From: Dipylidium caninum
Taxonomy: Eukaryota > Platyhelminthes > Cestoda > Cyclophyllidea > Dipylidiidae
Assembly: GCA_017562135.1 (NCBI GenBank)
Contig: QEYB01000963.1
Coordinates: forward strand, 682,001 to 746,000
DNA: 64,000 nucleotides
Reading direction: 5' to 3'
Shown here: positions 1 to 14,100 of the stretch, piece after piece
How the letters are laid out: each line of letters opens with the position of its first letter
Numbering within the stretch: position 1 is the first letter of the stretch
The notes under the pieces: generated by a model
Databases searched by the model: none
Told to the model about the DNA's origin: nothing
The model's input: the letters and a program-made list of their open reading frames with translations, nothing else
Made by a program: the position numbers and the translations under genes

Positions 1-67
1 AATGTTAGAGCAAAAATATTCAAGGAAATAAACCGTTTGTTTTGTTCATTACACCTACTTGACTCAC

Positions 68-367
68 ATTAGACCCATTTGCTTGAACGCCCACCTCTCC
101 AGCCACGATGGAGCAAATAAAGTCGGCCGATCTGGTAGTGGCAAAGACGAGGGTACAGACTTTCCCCGTCTCCTGACGTGACACAGATTGTACGTAACCT
201 TTGTCATAGAGGGGTTGAATCTTGACAATATTGTAAACTTTGTCTCCACAAATACATACACTAGCCACCACCTCGAGGTCACTGCCAACACGTTGTAACG
301 GTGCCAGGGAGAAGAAGAGAAGAAGCAGGAATTTTCTAATGTCTGGATTCCGAAAATTTCTTTGCAT
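68..367 (-). CDS. Candidate first exon of a secreted or membrane protein (partial, runs off left edge)
   Basis: I do not recognise this protein. An ATG at 367 opens exactly 100 codons that end at a clean donor (GTGAGT, complement of 62-67) in phase 0, so the gene would continue beyond position 1. The N-terminus looks like a signal peptide: a short charged stretch (about residues 2-12) is followed by a Leu/Phe-rich core (about residues 13-22) and a polar region. The rest is hydrophilic to mixed, with cysteines near residues 38, 40, 71 and 85 and an Asn-Gly-Ser sequon at the very end. If the donor is not used, the frame stays open to position 20. A second long frame overlaps it (64-498), so chance cannot be excluded. 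Entry into the secretory pathway is inferred from the signal-like N-terminus only. Confidence 0.35.
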
Positions 368-3300
368 TCCCTCGCACACCTTGTCTTACGGCGTGGATTA
401 TAACTCGCTTTCCATCTCGATTTAATGATATTCAAGCCCTGGCGTATTGTCCGAGTTGCTTCGATATCATTGGCTGAGGCCGTCAATTTATGAGCCAATG
501 ATTGCTTTTATATGAACAATGCTGGAGAATGGAATTATCTGATTGGTCCTCCCGTCTCTACATGGTGAATACCTCATCTCCCGCGCAGGCATACACATTC
601 ATTAATTAATTAGCAAATTTCGAGATTTCAACCCACTGTTTTCCATTTTCTATCCGTCCATTTTCTCTCACTTTCTTTCCCTGCCGCCTTTTTATACATA
701 TTTGTTTCCTTCAAACGTAGTAAGAAGGAGAGTTTATAGTTGTGGGGCGAATAGACTTAGTAGGTGGCCGAGTTTTGGGCGAGATTTGATGCCTTCCTCT
801 TGAAATGATCACTGGCTAATTTGGTGTAGCGTAGGAATGCAATTTTTGAGTATCTCGTTCAACAGTGAGTAAATTTATCCCCTGGCATTTACAATTCATG
901 GAGAGATCGCAAGGGTCAGGTTACCCCTCTAAGTGTATTAATTAATCATACATCAGAAATGTCATACCAGGTGGGAGATCAGGAGGAAAAAAAGTAAGTA
1001 ATTAATGAACTGGCATCAATTTCCTCCAACTTGCTGGTACAGAACGCCAAATATAAACAATAACACGGTATTATTTGAACTTCCATGTGTGATTTGAGCT
1101 GATTTAAATAACGTCAAGATGGTGTATTTTCTATGTAACTTTGGAGTCGGGGCAGTCAGAGGTGCCGATTTCTCACGACGAATTCACTTACAGAAGCAAG
1201 TGACTGTCTAGTTTACGAATGACGCCTTCATACAAGATGAATTGAACACTAGGTCAGTCGGATAACTTAATCACAAGTATACGAAGTCGCAGACTTCCTT
1301 TTTGTGTCTAAATTTTTTCTGCATCCAAGGCGATAAGTCAGGTCTCCTAGACTCTGAGTGATTTTGAATGTAAGGAGGCTTGAAAATCAGCTTTCCAGCC
1401 CCAGTCAGCCAAACAACCTGTCAAGTCAAATGCTACTTAAATCAACTTCAGGGATATTCGAAATCCCTTGATTGACTGTGATCTTGAGGTTGGAAAGAAG
1501 GCATCCCAGTTATTCTCAGTGATCGGCTCGTGCACTTTTAAAGTAAAAATCAACCTACTTATACCATCCTCTAAGCTCCAAGGTCTACTTAATCTCATTG
1601 TCTCCACCCACTTCTTTTCCAAGTCCTTAATTTGTTGTGTCAGCATCCTGAAAGCTGACATTCCCCAAGAAGTCGTTAACTTTTGCTCTGTAGGGATAAC
1701 AAAAGGTTGCACCTATGTAAACTCACCTAACCAGTCAACTGAAGGGACAACAAGAAAAAAACACCAAACTTATATGAAGACTGTAGCGGAACCTGCCTCA
1801 ATTTATCCTCAGAAAAAAGGGAAGAGAAATCATTGGAAACTGGCGCAAGACATATGGGAGGCTTCATTCTTCTTAATGGATAAAATTTGAATGCCAATCA
1901 AAATGTCAATGGGCTAAATTGACATTTCCTGCTTCAATTGCACCTATTGCCCTCCCTTTCGCCCTGGCTCTGCCTCTCCTCTCCCTATTCCCCCGACCCT
2001 AATGTCAGGTTGCCATCATCGTGGGTTAAAGTGATGGGGAGAAAAGTATAGAGTAATGTCGGAGAGTCGTGCTCTGACCAGGCAATCATTCTTTCTGCTT
2101 ACTTATTAATCATTTGACTAAGAGGAAGTTACTGGCAAAGTCACAGTAAAAGCTCAACGCTACTTGTCATTATCAACCCTGTGCTGTGGGGAAGTAACTC
2201 CTCTAGGAGCAATGGCAACGTGAGCTAAACCATGGGCAATCCCAAGGGCTCATTAACAATTCATCAGGTAGTACATGTTGAAGTAAACCAACACCCATTC
2301 GGGCTGTCTGAAAGAGACTCGTTCCACATTCCCCGCCTGACTGTAATCTAGGCGACTTAAAAACACTATCTCCTGTTTCACCTTCACAGCGGACTGGGAA
2401 AATTATGGTCGCGACGAAGATTTGAAGCTTACCTAGGGTAATTATACATTTCTCGAAGGAAAGACAGAGGCAAGGGTGGGTTTCTCCACCTCATTCAGAT
2501 GTCATTCAGATGTAACTACAGGGGAGTAGAAGGCAATTTGTCATTACTACTCCAAAATGCCTGGTCAATTAAAACAAGTGATGGTTAGGAGATGAATTAG
2601 GTGAAAAAAGTCTGGTTACCGTAATCAAGGTCATTGTAGTTACTTGACTACCTTTTAATTAAACAACCATAATGTTAAATCTCATTTTATCTAATCCGTA
2701 GGTAAAATTAACTATTGAATTAACGTTAGTAACAGTTTATTGTTTCGCTCCTTCACCACTAGTACATTTTTGCCAATGTTGGTGAGGGGATTTCCACCTA
2801 CCAGATTAATTCTTTTTCTCGTTAAAGGAAAGTGATAAGACAGAAAACGGCCCACATTATTTGCTCGAGAAGGAGATGGGGCAGGGGTGAGCCGCTGTGG
2901 CGAGTAAATGCAAGGAAGCGATCAGTTTTGGGAAAGTCCCTCCCTGAGTTTGTAGTCTACTTGATGATTCCATTGGGTCGTGAAATCGGGTTTCAGGACC
3001 AGACTACGACGCCTCGAACACGACTGTCCTCTGAAGCACCGCCGGGAGGTGTTGTATTCTCCGCATCAAACCGTCTTCGAATTCATTCCTCATTTCCCCT
3101 GCCCCTTGTCCCGTTGAAAATTGAAGGCACTTCGTCATCTCTTACTTTTCCGTCTACAACATTTGTATCATGATTCGATAAATTTTTCGTAATTCCTACA
3201 CCTCATCGCCTATTGAATGGGGTTGACGAGATCTCAGGAAGGCCGCCAAAGCCCAATTTGCACTGATATGTATTAACATCAGACTTGTTGTTCTCCACTT

Positions 3301-3673
3301 TATTGCCCGTTTTCAATTCATTTTACCGTTTAACAGAAAATAATGTTCTAACAGAAATGTAGTCGGTTGAATGAATAAAAGTTTTATTAAATATCAGACG
3401 GCAGATAGGAAGGTTTCTATGTTTGCGGGGAGGCTGGACAGTAAGCTATGACGGTAACCACCGTTTCTACTTACTATATATGAGTAGACTAAAGCCAACG
3501 TTTTAATAAGGCTATTTTGAGGCCACGGGAGGGGACCGGAGGAAGTAAGATGTTTTAATATACCGTTTAATCATGTGATAGCAGGTCAGAAGGCGACAAG
3601 TATCTTAAGTATTTTAGAGGAAGTAGAATGTGGCATCTAGACTGCCCCATAGTGCTCCGTCACTAACCCTTGT

Positions 3674-3685
3674 CCCCCCCCCCCC
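3674..3685. repeat. C homopolymer run (12)
   Basis: Twelve consecutive C on the plus strand in the non-coding region upstream of the protocadherin gene. The length is likely to vary between individuals or between assemblies. Confidence 0.9.
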
Positions 3686-4861
3686 AATCTTTCATTCTCC
3701 TCGGAAGTGAGACACTATGCTAGCAATGAACCAAACTTCCAGCTTCCATCACTCACAGGTGGAACAGAAAACGGTGGCAAACATCCCGCCCCCAAAACCA
3801 TCTTTATGGTACAGCCAGACAGGACCACTCATCTGGGTCACTATAATCAAAGAATCGGCCACATCGGCCATAATTACAGACATATTTTGTCTAGACTGTA
3901 AAAGACCTCGGAATACCAAGTAATCGATTATTGCCATGATTAACTTAAAGGAAGGAGGAGATAAATGCACGGTTTGTCTACAAACTTCAATTGGTCATCA
4001 AATGCTGAAGTATAACAGCTCTACCTATCATGCTCGCCTACCGCCCATTTGACAGCGAAGACAACGAGAAAAGGGGAAGTTGTGTCCTTATCCGTGTCTG
4101 CTCCTCACGGTCTTGACAAGTAAAGGCGAGCTTTAGTCCCAATTTGCAATTATTTCCCCAATTTTCTTCCACTCTGCCGTTCTAGGTGAGTATAAGTTTT
4201 AAATTTGTAGAATGAACAAATCCGATTGGTTGCAGCGAAAGAGTCCACTTTCTACCGCTCCCCTCCATCCCATTTCTCTTACCGTAATGACCTAACACAT
4301 CGAATGTTACTACAACCTTCAGAGCCGAGGGCAAAAAGGCATCGCATGCGGAGAAATCAACTTTAGGAGAGATTTGGAAGCATCAAGTTATGTTTTGTAA
4401 GGCGTGAGATGAGCTGGAGGGAGGTGGGAAATGTGTTGAGTCCCCTAACTCTTCAGCAGTGCCAAGAAGGCCTAGTTATGCCGTGGATTGGGGGTGAGTG
4501 GAATCGGAGGAAAATAAACGCACTAAAGGTAACAATAAAATATAAAGCGAAGCAGAGAAGGGGGTAAGGCCCGTTTAACGGTTTTTCGACCGTCTATTGT
4601 GAGAACGATGAGTCATCTATTGTTCCTTGTTTTCTTTTTTTGCTATTAACTTGAGAAACGGCACATTTGCCTTTCATCCATGCATCATTCTAACCAAGTC
4701 GCGTCTGTCAAAGCGTGTGTGCGTACGTGCGTGCATGGGAGACTTTCGACCAATGGGAAGGCAGATGGCCGTGCGCACGTAGGATCCGGTCTGAGACAGT
4801 GTGTGTGGGGCCGGCACAGCCACTCAGGCTCCGTAGTCGACCTCCTCTGGACGTCAGAAAG

Positions 4862-4874
4862 CACACACACACAC
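4862..4874. repeat. Short CA dinucleotide repeat
   Basis: A run of alternating C and A. A shorter CA-rich stretch follows at about 4892-4903. Both are non-coding. Confidence 0.85.
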
Positions 4875-7800
4875 GCCGCACTCACCTATATACACACACA
4901 TACGAGTATATGCAGTGAGAGAAAAGACTGTTGTTTAGATCGAAGCCTCTTTCTCATCTCCGTGACTTGGATATTTTCTTACCGCGTGAGTCTTTCTCTG
5001 GCCCTTTTCATATCCCTTCTTCTGCTCCTTCTTGTAACTCTCTCACCGCCCCAATCTTCATGTAGTAGGAAACTTCACCTAGTCTTACAACCCAGACGTA
5101 ATTGACTGGTGGTTGGGGCTGTCTGTACCAACCTCATGCCACTTTTGCTGCACTACTTCAGCTCTGTTTATAGCAGACGCAGGGCAAGATGGATGCCAAT
5201 ATATTTCCTCCCTCCTTCTCATCCTCTCATCACCTCAGCAGTTGCCCCGGTTTTCAACTCTTACACTCTGTATCATCACGAGACTTCTTGGCTGAGAACA
5301 CCGACGCGCCTGTCCGCTCAGTCGCTTTTTTGTTGGCTCCCATTGCTTTCATGGAGTTCCTTTGGGGCACCTTTCTCCTTTCTCACCTTATATATAGTCG
5401 AAATTGCCTCTCCTTGTCATGAACCATAGAGTAGATGGTGCTAAGGTGCCTCGCCTCCCTCAATGGGTGATTTTGAGTTGAGGGAGTTTTGGCCATTTCT
5501 TTGCCTATCCATCCACTTATCGGTCCACTCTCCTCAAATAATAACTACGGAGGGCGATTTTGCGTGAAAAATCACTGTCCTTCCTTCGTCCAACCTTTTC
5601 TGCTTTTTTCTAATTGGAAAAGTCAAGTTGGGGACATTTTCTTCTCCACTGGCGTGGATTCCTACATTCGGACATAAATCAGCCTTTACTGCGTAGTTGA
5701 ATCAACTTTCTGTTCTCTTTTTAACTTAAAACTCCGATATCCTCTGGCATCTCGGGAAGTAGGCGGAGGAGGATGAGGGGCGGGTCGGGTCGGAATCGGA
5801 AGGAGTGGGGCAGAGTATGGTGGGGGAAGGGAAAAACGTAAATTTTTTGTACCTTGTGACTAAAGGCTTGATTTTCTGGCCACTGTGCGTTTCTTAGTTG
5901 GATCTACGTTGCCGTGTACTTCAATATCCCTTGTACATCCTCACTCCTAATGCTGGCGTCCATTAAATTGGGTGTGGGACATTCTCCCCTTCCTTTTCAC
6001 CCGAGACGACGAGGACTCGCTCATATCTCCCTACATTATTTGAGCCAGAGAAATGTTTGACTGTCATTCTGTTTTTTTTTGTTCTATTACGAATAAACTT
6101 GTAAGTCTCCTTCTTCCTCGCCTCCACTGCGTCCGCATTTTGGGCAACTGAATCTCCTGTTTGCAGCTTCGAAGAGCTTGAGGGTGGGTGAGAGAGCGGA
6201 GTATACCCCCAAAAGAACAAAAAGCCAATTTGCAGCTCGATTTACTCCCTCTCCTCCGCGCTTCCAACCCATTTTAAACTTCGACTAAGCCCTTTTTCCT
6301 CGCCTCTCCCCACCTTTTCCTTCACTCTTTTGTTGGTCTTTAAATGGCTCATTTAGATTTGAGAAGAAAGTGTGTTACAACTCTTTTCTACCGTGTAATT
6401 TATTTGCCCTGAGGGGTTGGGGTTGCGTCGGTTATAATCGGAACAATTTTGCCGCATTCCGCGGCTGTAAATACTCTCATATTCACCTCTTGTTGGAGGG
6501 AAGTGCTCTCTGGCCCTTCAATCCTACTCGTCCCGAAGTCCCTTTCTGCGTGCGCACACATACGATGGGCAACAATCGCTCTCGACTCCTCTCTACTTTG
6601 TCCCTTGGTTGCTTTGTTTGTGCTTAGCGTCGGAGACATCTTGGTTCGGGAGAATTCATGCCTCATCAAGGCATTGGAGTTGTAGATACTACTGAGGCGT
6701 GGAGGTGAGGGAAAAAGGGCGAAGTGAGCCCTCTGGAGGGGCGGGCGGGGGTTTAGGGAACCTGACGGCGGAGAAGGTGACGGTGGTGACTTGAACTAAA
6801 CGACAATATGCCCTTTTTCTCGTTTTACTCTTTCCCCCACTTCACCTCACCGCCGTCGCCCGCCTTCTTTTTTCATCTCGAATTACAGCACGAGAGACGA
6901 CGGAGGAAAGTAGAAGAGTTGGAGGGGAGGTAGTATCGTTACTTTTTTGCCCCTTTCGTGTCTCATCTAATTTTCCCCCTGTTCTCGACTTGTATTAGTT
7001 TTGCGGATTAAGTAAAATTCCATCTCTCCATTCCACCTCACCCCAAGCACGTGCATCGACGAGACTGACTACTCTTTCTCGGTCTCTCTGGAAGGTTCCA
7101 TCAGGAGGCCCTGGACTTCCGTGTATTTCTTTCGCTGTACGCAAATACGTATAAATTTGTACGCTATCCTTAATTACCCATGAAATATGTCAACTCGCGA
7201 GGCGACGGTGGATGTTGGGAGGCGACGTTGACCTCCCTGACACGAAGTTGTGTGCATGGGTGGTCGCTTCTGACACACGCAGCGCAGTGGAGTTGTGACC
7301 TCAACATTTACTGCCTTGCCCGGTCTCAACTTCTGTACGTTGTCTCTCTTCTTTTCTCTGGACCTTAACGTTATACCTTGAACTCATCCCTCCCACACAC
7401 ACACACTTTCACCCGCCTCCCCACTTGACGACCTCGTGTACACACGGCTTCACTTCTGTCATAGCGATCGGTAGCGCGTCTAGATTGTATTAAGGCAGGT
7501 GAATTTTTCCGCTTCCCTTCTCCCACCTCCGTGAAGCATCACTTTACTCTCATTTTCTCCGTGAGTGTGTGTTTGCGTGTACGACCACATCAATGACTGC
7601 AACTTACTACGCCAAGCTAATTTAGACCGAATAAAGACGTTAGCTGAGGATGTCCACTATTGCGCATAATTCATGTCGAGTGGTTTCGCCTTCCCCCCTC
7701 CTGTGCCCCCCCCCTTCCCGCCGCGTGTGTTTTTGTTTTTGTTTGAATGTAAGTGTGCTTGGGACCACGTCACCGGGACTGCCTATTTTTGACAGCTTTT

Positions 7801-8111
7801 GGTGCCTTCCCCTCCTTCGCGCCAGCTGTGTTTTGTAGGAAAATTTGTGAAGTTGGTTTGCCTTTTGTTTTAAATTCCACCTCCTCTCCCACCTGATGTG
7901 AGTGGGCACAGTAATTATGGGCTTTGGCATGAAGCCTTCCCCTACTACCACCTCGGTCCACCTGGCCGCAATTCTACCCGCCGTTGCTCCTCACTTCATC
8001 CAAAGATTGTGGCTGAGAAAGCGTCATTTTGGAAAAAAGAGGAATGATTTTCTTGCCTTACCCTGATCACTTTTTTTCAGACCATTGCCAGCATTCCCAC
8101 GTCATGGGATC

Positions 8112-11100
8112 ATGAAGGTGACAGGGGAAATGACACCACTTGTCCTCCTCCTCCTCCTCTCCCTCTCTTCTCACATAGTTTTCGCCTGTAAGTACCTCCG
8201 GTCTATCCAAATCTTGGAGGCGAGTGGACTGCAAAAGGCCGTCTCGCTACCCTACATTCCGTCTCTCGCAGGAATTGCTCAGGATGTATCAATTAATCTA
8301 ACCAAGATCTTCCAAGCCGAACTTTCCACCTCGATCGAGGAGGCCAGACGAACTGTCATCTTCTTTACCGATGCCACAGAAAGTCGTCCGTTCGTGATTA
8401 AACGAGCCAAAGATGGTTCACGCCTTCTTACTAATGAATTACCCATAGATCGAGAGGAGATCTGTGACCCCTTCAAATTCCCTCACCATGCCGCCGTGTC
8501 GCGCAAGTGTTGTGCGAAAGAGAGGAGTGAGGATGGGTATAAAGAGAACCCTTTTAATCCCCAACTCGACTTCCAATGCTGTGTCTTCTTGGGCATCACT
8601 GTTGAGGGCTACGGCACTTTCGCTCTGCGTATTGATGTTGTCGACGTAAATGACAATCCTCCTCGATTCACCATACCTCCAGAACTGGCTCTCAGTCAGG
8701 GTGACAAGGAGACTCCTATTTCTCTCAAAATTATGGAGAATACACCTCAAGGAACCCTTATACCCCTACCTCAGGCCTTTGATGTGGACGAGGGCAGAAA
8801 CGCCGATCTGTTGTTCCGTGTTGAGAAGGTCAGTCCACTGGTGGCGTGGGAAGAACACTTTAAACTCCTCTCCGGTCCAGAGGATCGTTGCATCACGAAC
8901 AGTCTTGTTGAGACAAAACCGAAGGATACGACATTTCCTGCCCTCTGCGTGGTCGGTACTCTGGACAGGGAGACAGTGCCTGGCTTCAAGTTTGATTTGA
9001 TTGCAAAGGACCAAGGCGAACCTATGGCTCTGTCGACTACCCTCTCAGTGTCAATTGTCGTGAGTTGACCTATTTTCCACAACTTCATCACGATCCTGTC
9101 CCTCTGAGGTTGGAGTAGGGGATGAAGATGGGTTGCATTTCATAAAAGTCGAAAGTTATATCCTCTCCATCTCCTCACCCATGCATCCTTTGACCCGCCC
9201 TCGGGGCCAAAATCGGCAAGCTCTGTCTCTCTTGTCTCGGGCCTCAATCCCATCCAGCACCTTGCTCACTCCCTACCCTCCTATACTGTTGAGCACCATT
9301 AGTTCTCGTTAACTGGAGGAGAAAACGGACACATATGTACATTACCTTTGAGTTGAGTAGGTAGATGGACGGATTAAGACGACTACCATCCCCTCTGGAC
9401 TGCTATCAGATCAGGCACAAATCTAGTTAACCCGCTCTTACGAAGGCAGCCATTTCAATAATTAGATCAGCTCTCCTTGGTAGGAAAGAAGGAAAGAAGA
9501 GTCGTTGTCCTATATTGTAGAGCTTATATTTGGACTAAAAAATAGGAAATCTGAGGCGGCTTGTTGAAAAGGCGCGTCATTCACTACTAAAGACAAGACA
9601 GGACGTGAGACACGTGTCCTCTAGCGGTTCCTTTTAGCTAAAATCTCTAGGTTAGTGTCTCATCTACTGCTTTTTGCCTCACAAGGAGACTAACACGTAG
9701 ACGCGGGCGTCACGGCGACCACGGCAGCCTCCGCCTGTTGTCTCGGTGCCAGATCGTACTCGTCAACCTCGACCCATTGTTTGGCAGTTGTCGCACCTAC
9801 CTTTTTTTCTCCCCAAAAGCTTCGCGTTTCCCTCGAACGGCGAAGAGTAAGAGAGGAAGAGAGGTGGGAAGTGAAACGGGACGCTCACTTTGCTTTTCTG
9901 AGAAATAAGCTAATAATTTCAGTTTAGGATTTATCGATCTCCCTATATTTAAATTTTCCATAATGAAAGCAAATTTATGGATTTATTTTAAACTAATATA
10001 CTGAGTCTCTTTTATGGTGCTTTAGAAGTTTTTTGTTTTAATCCACCAACTTCTACGACAACCATAAATAAAACACATTGCGAGCATAATGTAGGAGTTC
10101 AGAGAAAGGTTGCATAGTCTTCCAAAAAAATGGCATTTTTGTATTTGTGTATGTGGTGGCTGGGGATCTGTCTCCTTCCGGCTACGCCCATCATTGTTTC
10201 TCTCCTCCAAATTAGTGTGAAACGGCTGCACTCTTTTCACACATTTCGAGTTTACTTTGTGTGTTTTCTTGCGAGGGACTGAATAGCCACTAGGTAAATC
10301 ACACCACAGTAAGTCATAATCACACACACACCCTCACTCTGAGGAACGGCGCCCTAAGCCCTGTGTTCATATTAAATATTTTGGGGTGAGATTGGGCGAG
10401 TTGGTGAATCTGGCCTCGACTTATACGATCCCAGTCAAGGGGGAAGAAAGAGAGCAGTGAATGTGAAATAAATCACAGCAATTTATGCACTTCTACCTTC
10501 TTATTAAACCACTAAGTCTTTCTGGTATATGATGAAATTGCATGAAGACTTGGATTATATTACTTCCTTTCCTTCCACGCCTGTCCCCCTGCCCCCCTGC
10601 CCCCACGCTCAACCAACTCGCCATTCTTTTTACGGACAGGTCGAGAGCAAATTGGAACTACTTTTTGGGTCAAAAAGAAGTGGACTAAAGGGCAGCGGCG
10701 GTGGCGGTTAGGAACGTTTTGGGCTCTCGGTTGAGAAGAATGGCTCACGAGGGTTGAAGGAGTGGGGAGCAGCAGATGGACCATGTTCCAACTTCAACAA
10801 TTAGAGGAAATGCATTACTGTACTCTTTTACCCAGTCACCGGCTTTCGGTTTCCTTCGGTATTAATAGCCAAAATAATTGGCACTTCGTGAGGAGAAGGC
10901 GCGAGCTTCGCACGCAACCTGAACCCGTTTGATTGACACACCTTTATCTATTTTGTCAACACACCCCGACGACTCTCTCCGCATTCGGGGATGAAGTTCG
11001 AGAATGACTAAGTGCGGTGGAGGGTTGGGGGCGATTTCTCCGCACCTGTTGTCATTGCCACCTCTGACCGTCTTGTGCTTTTTACACTAGGTCTTAGACG

Positions 11101-14100
11101 AAAATGACAACGCACCGGTCTTCAAACAAAACGAATTCAAAGTTCTTGTGAAGGAGAATGAGGTTGGGAAGACTCTGGTCCACCTCCATGTTACAGACTT
11201 AGATTCGGGTGAGAACTCGCGTCTGAGCTACTTCCTCCGACCTGTCGCTCACTTCGTGGCCAATCAGAAGCCTTCCGCTGATTTTCTTCGAATGCATGTG
11301 CTTGCATCTCCGGCTCTCGACGGAGTCGTTCTTCGTCTAATCCAGCCTCTGGACTACGAGACGGTCAATTCCTTTGACTTCGAGGTGGTGGTTCAGGACT
11401 ACGGGACGCCACGACTAGCCTCGACTGCCACGGTCTTCGTAGAAGTTCTCAACACCAATGATCAACCTCCAGTTATACGATTCTTTAACAAAGGGAATCT
11501 ACTCAACTCCGATTACGCTACTCTTGAACGGGAAGAGGATCAGGACAATCAATTACCTAAGGTTATTTGTCATGTCCACGTCTACGACCAGGATACCAGT
11601 TTGGATGAGGTATTCTGCGACATTAGCTCTCCCCAAAGACTGTTTGATTTACGTGAAGTGAGTAGCGAAAACACCATTCAACGAAGGAAAGTGTACGAGT
11701 TGATTAGTTTGACCCAGTTAGACAGAGAGAAGGCACCCAGCTACTCTATCAATGTACGGTGTGTCGATGGACGAACAGCAACACGACTGATCGGCCAAAG
11801 TCAAATTCGTATCATCCTCAAGGATGCCAATGACAATCCGCCGGTTTTCGAGAAGAGTCAGTTCTTTGGGACAGTGGTAGAAAATGAGGATAATGCTCTG
11901 GTGGACTTTCGAGACTCTTTTGCAAATTACGGTCAGTCGTCGACCCAATTCATGACCCCATCGCATATCCGTGCAACCGACGCCGACACCGGACCTAATG
12001 CCGCGATTAGCTATTCCTTGGCTGATTGGACCCGCGAAGAGGACGCCAATTCAACAATGTCGGGGAAGGAGGACTATGAGTACTTTCAGATTGATAAGGT
12101 CACTGGACAGTTGAGAACTCGTGTTCCATTAGACTATGAGACAAAGTCCTCCTACTACCTCCTCGTGATCGCTACTGATCAACCTCTCAACGCCTCTCAG
12201 GCCCTCTCCTCCACCGCCAAGTTGATTGTAACGGTAAGTGTCCATTGGCACGGCAGAAAACCCCCTAAATTCATCCGACAGTGGATGTTATGGACAAATA
12301 CGCTTGTCACACCTTGAGAGCGTCCCCTTAAGTCCCACTGCTTTAAACGCGGATAAAATAATACGTGAGTCGATTGTGGTCAGGGCGGAGAAGAGGGTGC
12401 GGTGAGCGGCTTTATCGTGAAACGCAGATCTTCATGCTCCCCACTTTTATGAATGGCTTGAGATGTGACAGGCTGTCAGGTGGGCAAAGCCGAGGGGAGA
12501 CAGGCCTACCTCGTACCCCTTGGACATATCGCCAGTGTGAGTCCACCCACATTCTCCCACAAAAGAGAGAGGAGGCGAACGCCACGTCTGACTGCGTGCG
12601 GGCATTGAGACAGGCCTATTCGAGATTAAACGGTGGGGGACATTCTGACACCTCGAAGTGTAGTCGTCTGCATGGTATTATCAGACAACATTATCGCGAT
12701 CTACTTGTACAGTGGAGGGGTAAAGGGAGGTTAATGGAAGGGGAGGCGGGTAGAGGGGAGAGAAGATATTGTGATAGAGCAATATGAGTAAGTGGGTGGA
12801 AAAACCGACAAATGACGTGGCATATACACTGACAAATGTTCCAAACATAGGCTTTAATTGCCCCGAATAGGCTATTACGACTTCTCGTGGGTAAAAGCGC
12901 GATGTCATAGAAAACTGAGACTTACCGTCTATCTGGGTGGATGTTTCTTAAATATAGGGCCTCCGGGTCTCTCACGCTCCACTTTTGCGTAGTAACCGTC
13001 AATCTGAGGCGGAGTGGCCACAGTCGGCCGTAGCAGGAACACCTGAGTGTGAAGACAAGCTGGACATCACAGGGACATCATTTTGAAGGCTGTTTCATCT
13101 CAAGAAAGACCTTTCACTTGAGCAATGAAGGTCTACCTCACCATCCCTATCCTTTAGCGTTTCCCCAAATGGAGCTTGTGATTTTCTGCTTCTTCCTCCC
13201 TACACCGTGCATCGACAGCGTGGAGACCCGAGGGGCTGTGTCGAAGGCGGTAGCGCAAACGGCGCCCTCACTAAATAAGTATATATATATATATATATTT
13301 TGGAGTTAATGAAGGAATCCGGAGACGAACGAAATCCTGGCGGATGAAGAGAGGAAAGAAAGAAATTCCACGAATCAAGAGTTCGAATATTTCATAGGTA
13401 TTCCATTTTTAACTCACCGATACGCTCTCACCAATCGGCTCTGCGGAAGTGGGTGGAGGTATTCCAAAACAGTTATAAAATGGTTTATTTTTTGCAAACG
13501 TGGGTTTTTTTCTCCCCCCTTACGGAAACGATATCTGGTAGATGGACAGGAGTTTACGTCTCCTCTTACATTCTAATAACTAACGATGGCTTTTATGCCC
13601 TCGACCTACTCTTACTGCCATGGTGTACACCTTCGGAAAAGCCTCCACTCAGAGGTGGAAGGGGGGAGGGGACGCTTGCGGTTTGGGATTACAAACTCTC
13701 AAGGTTTTGGGTCCGCCTGGTTAGCGTTAACCTGAAAATCCATTTTATTTCGTCCCCTGATGCGCTGATCATTAATGGGAAAGTGTTATGCTTCCTCTTA
13801 ATCCCTTACTATGATCGCGTTTTATTAGAAAGGTGGCTCATCTCCCGTTTTCGCACTGTTTGTGCTTAAGATAACTCAGATTAGTACATGGAAAGATTGC
13901 AATAGTTCGACTATTAATACCTCCTTGTCTTAGTCTGCCTTCATAATCCAATAGGGCACAAAACTGCCTACAGCCTAGGAGTTTGACGATTTGCGACGTG
14001 GCCCACATATTACAAATTCATGTCCAGTGCTGAACGGTCTTTGCCTTGGGGAGCTACGCATTCATACGATGTGGTCGAGTGGCTTCACACCTTTCCTCTC

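Larger units (their letters stand above)
368..8080. other. Upstream non-coding region of the protocadherin gene
   Basis: I see no convincing gene in these 7.7 kb. The longest open frames (for example 1468-1890 plus and 1437-1712 minus) overlap on opposite strands, match no family I know and lack a coherent splice structure. From about 4.9 to 8.0 kb the plus strand is strikingly rich in pyrimidines. The stretch ends in a T-rich splice acceptor whose AG is at 8079-8080, only 31 nt before the protocadherin start codon. This implies a 5' untranslated exon or a trans-splice site. The protocadherin promoter is probably somewhere in here, but I cannot place it. Confidence 0.5.

Noticed and set aside
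1437..1890. Overlapping open frames of 91 and 140 codons on opposite strands
   Set aside because: They overlap in antisense, match no family I know, and lack coherent splice sites. They are likely chance frames.
4680..5429. Several open frames of 60-141 codons on the plus strand
   Set aside because: The region is pyrimidine-rich and simple-sequence-like. All three frames are open because stop codons are rare in C/T-rich DNA.
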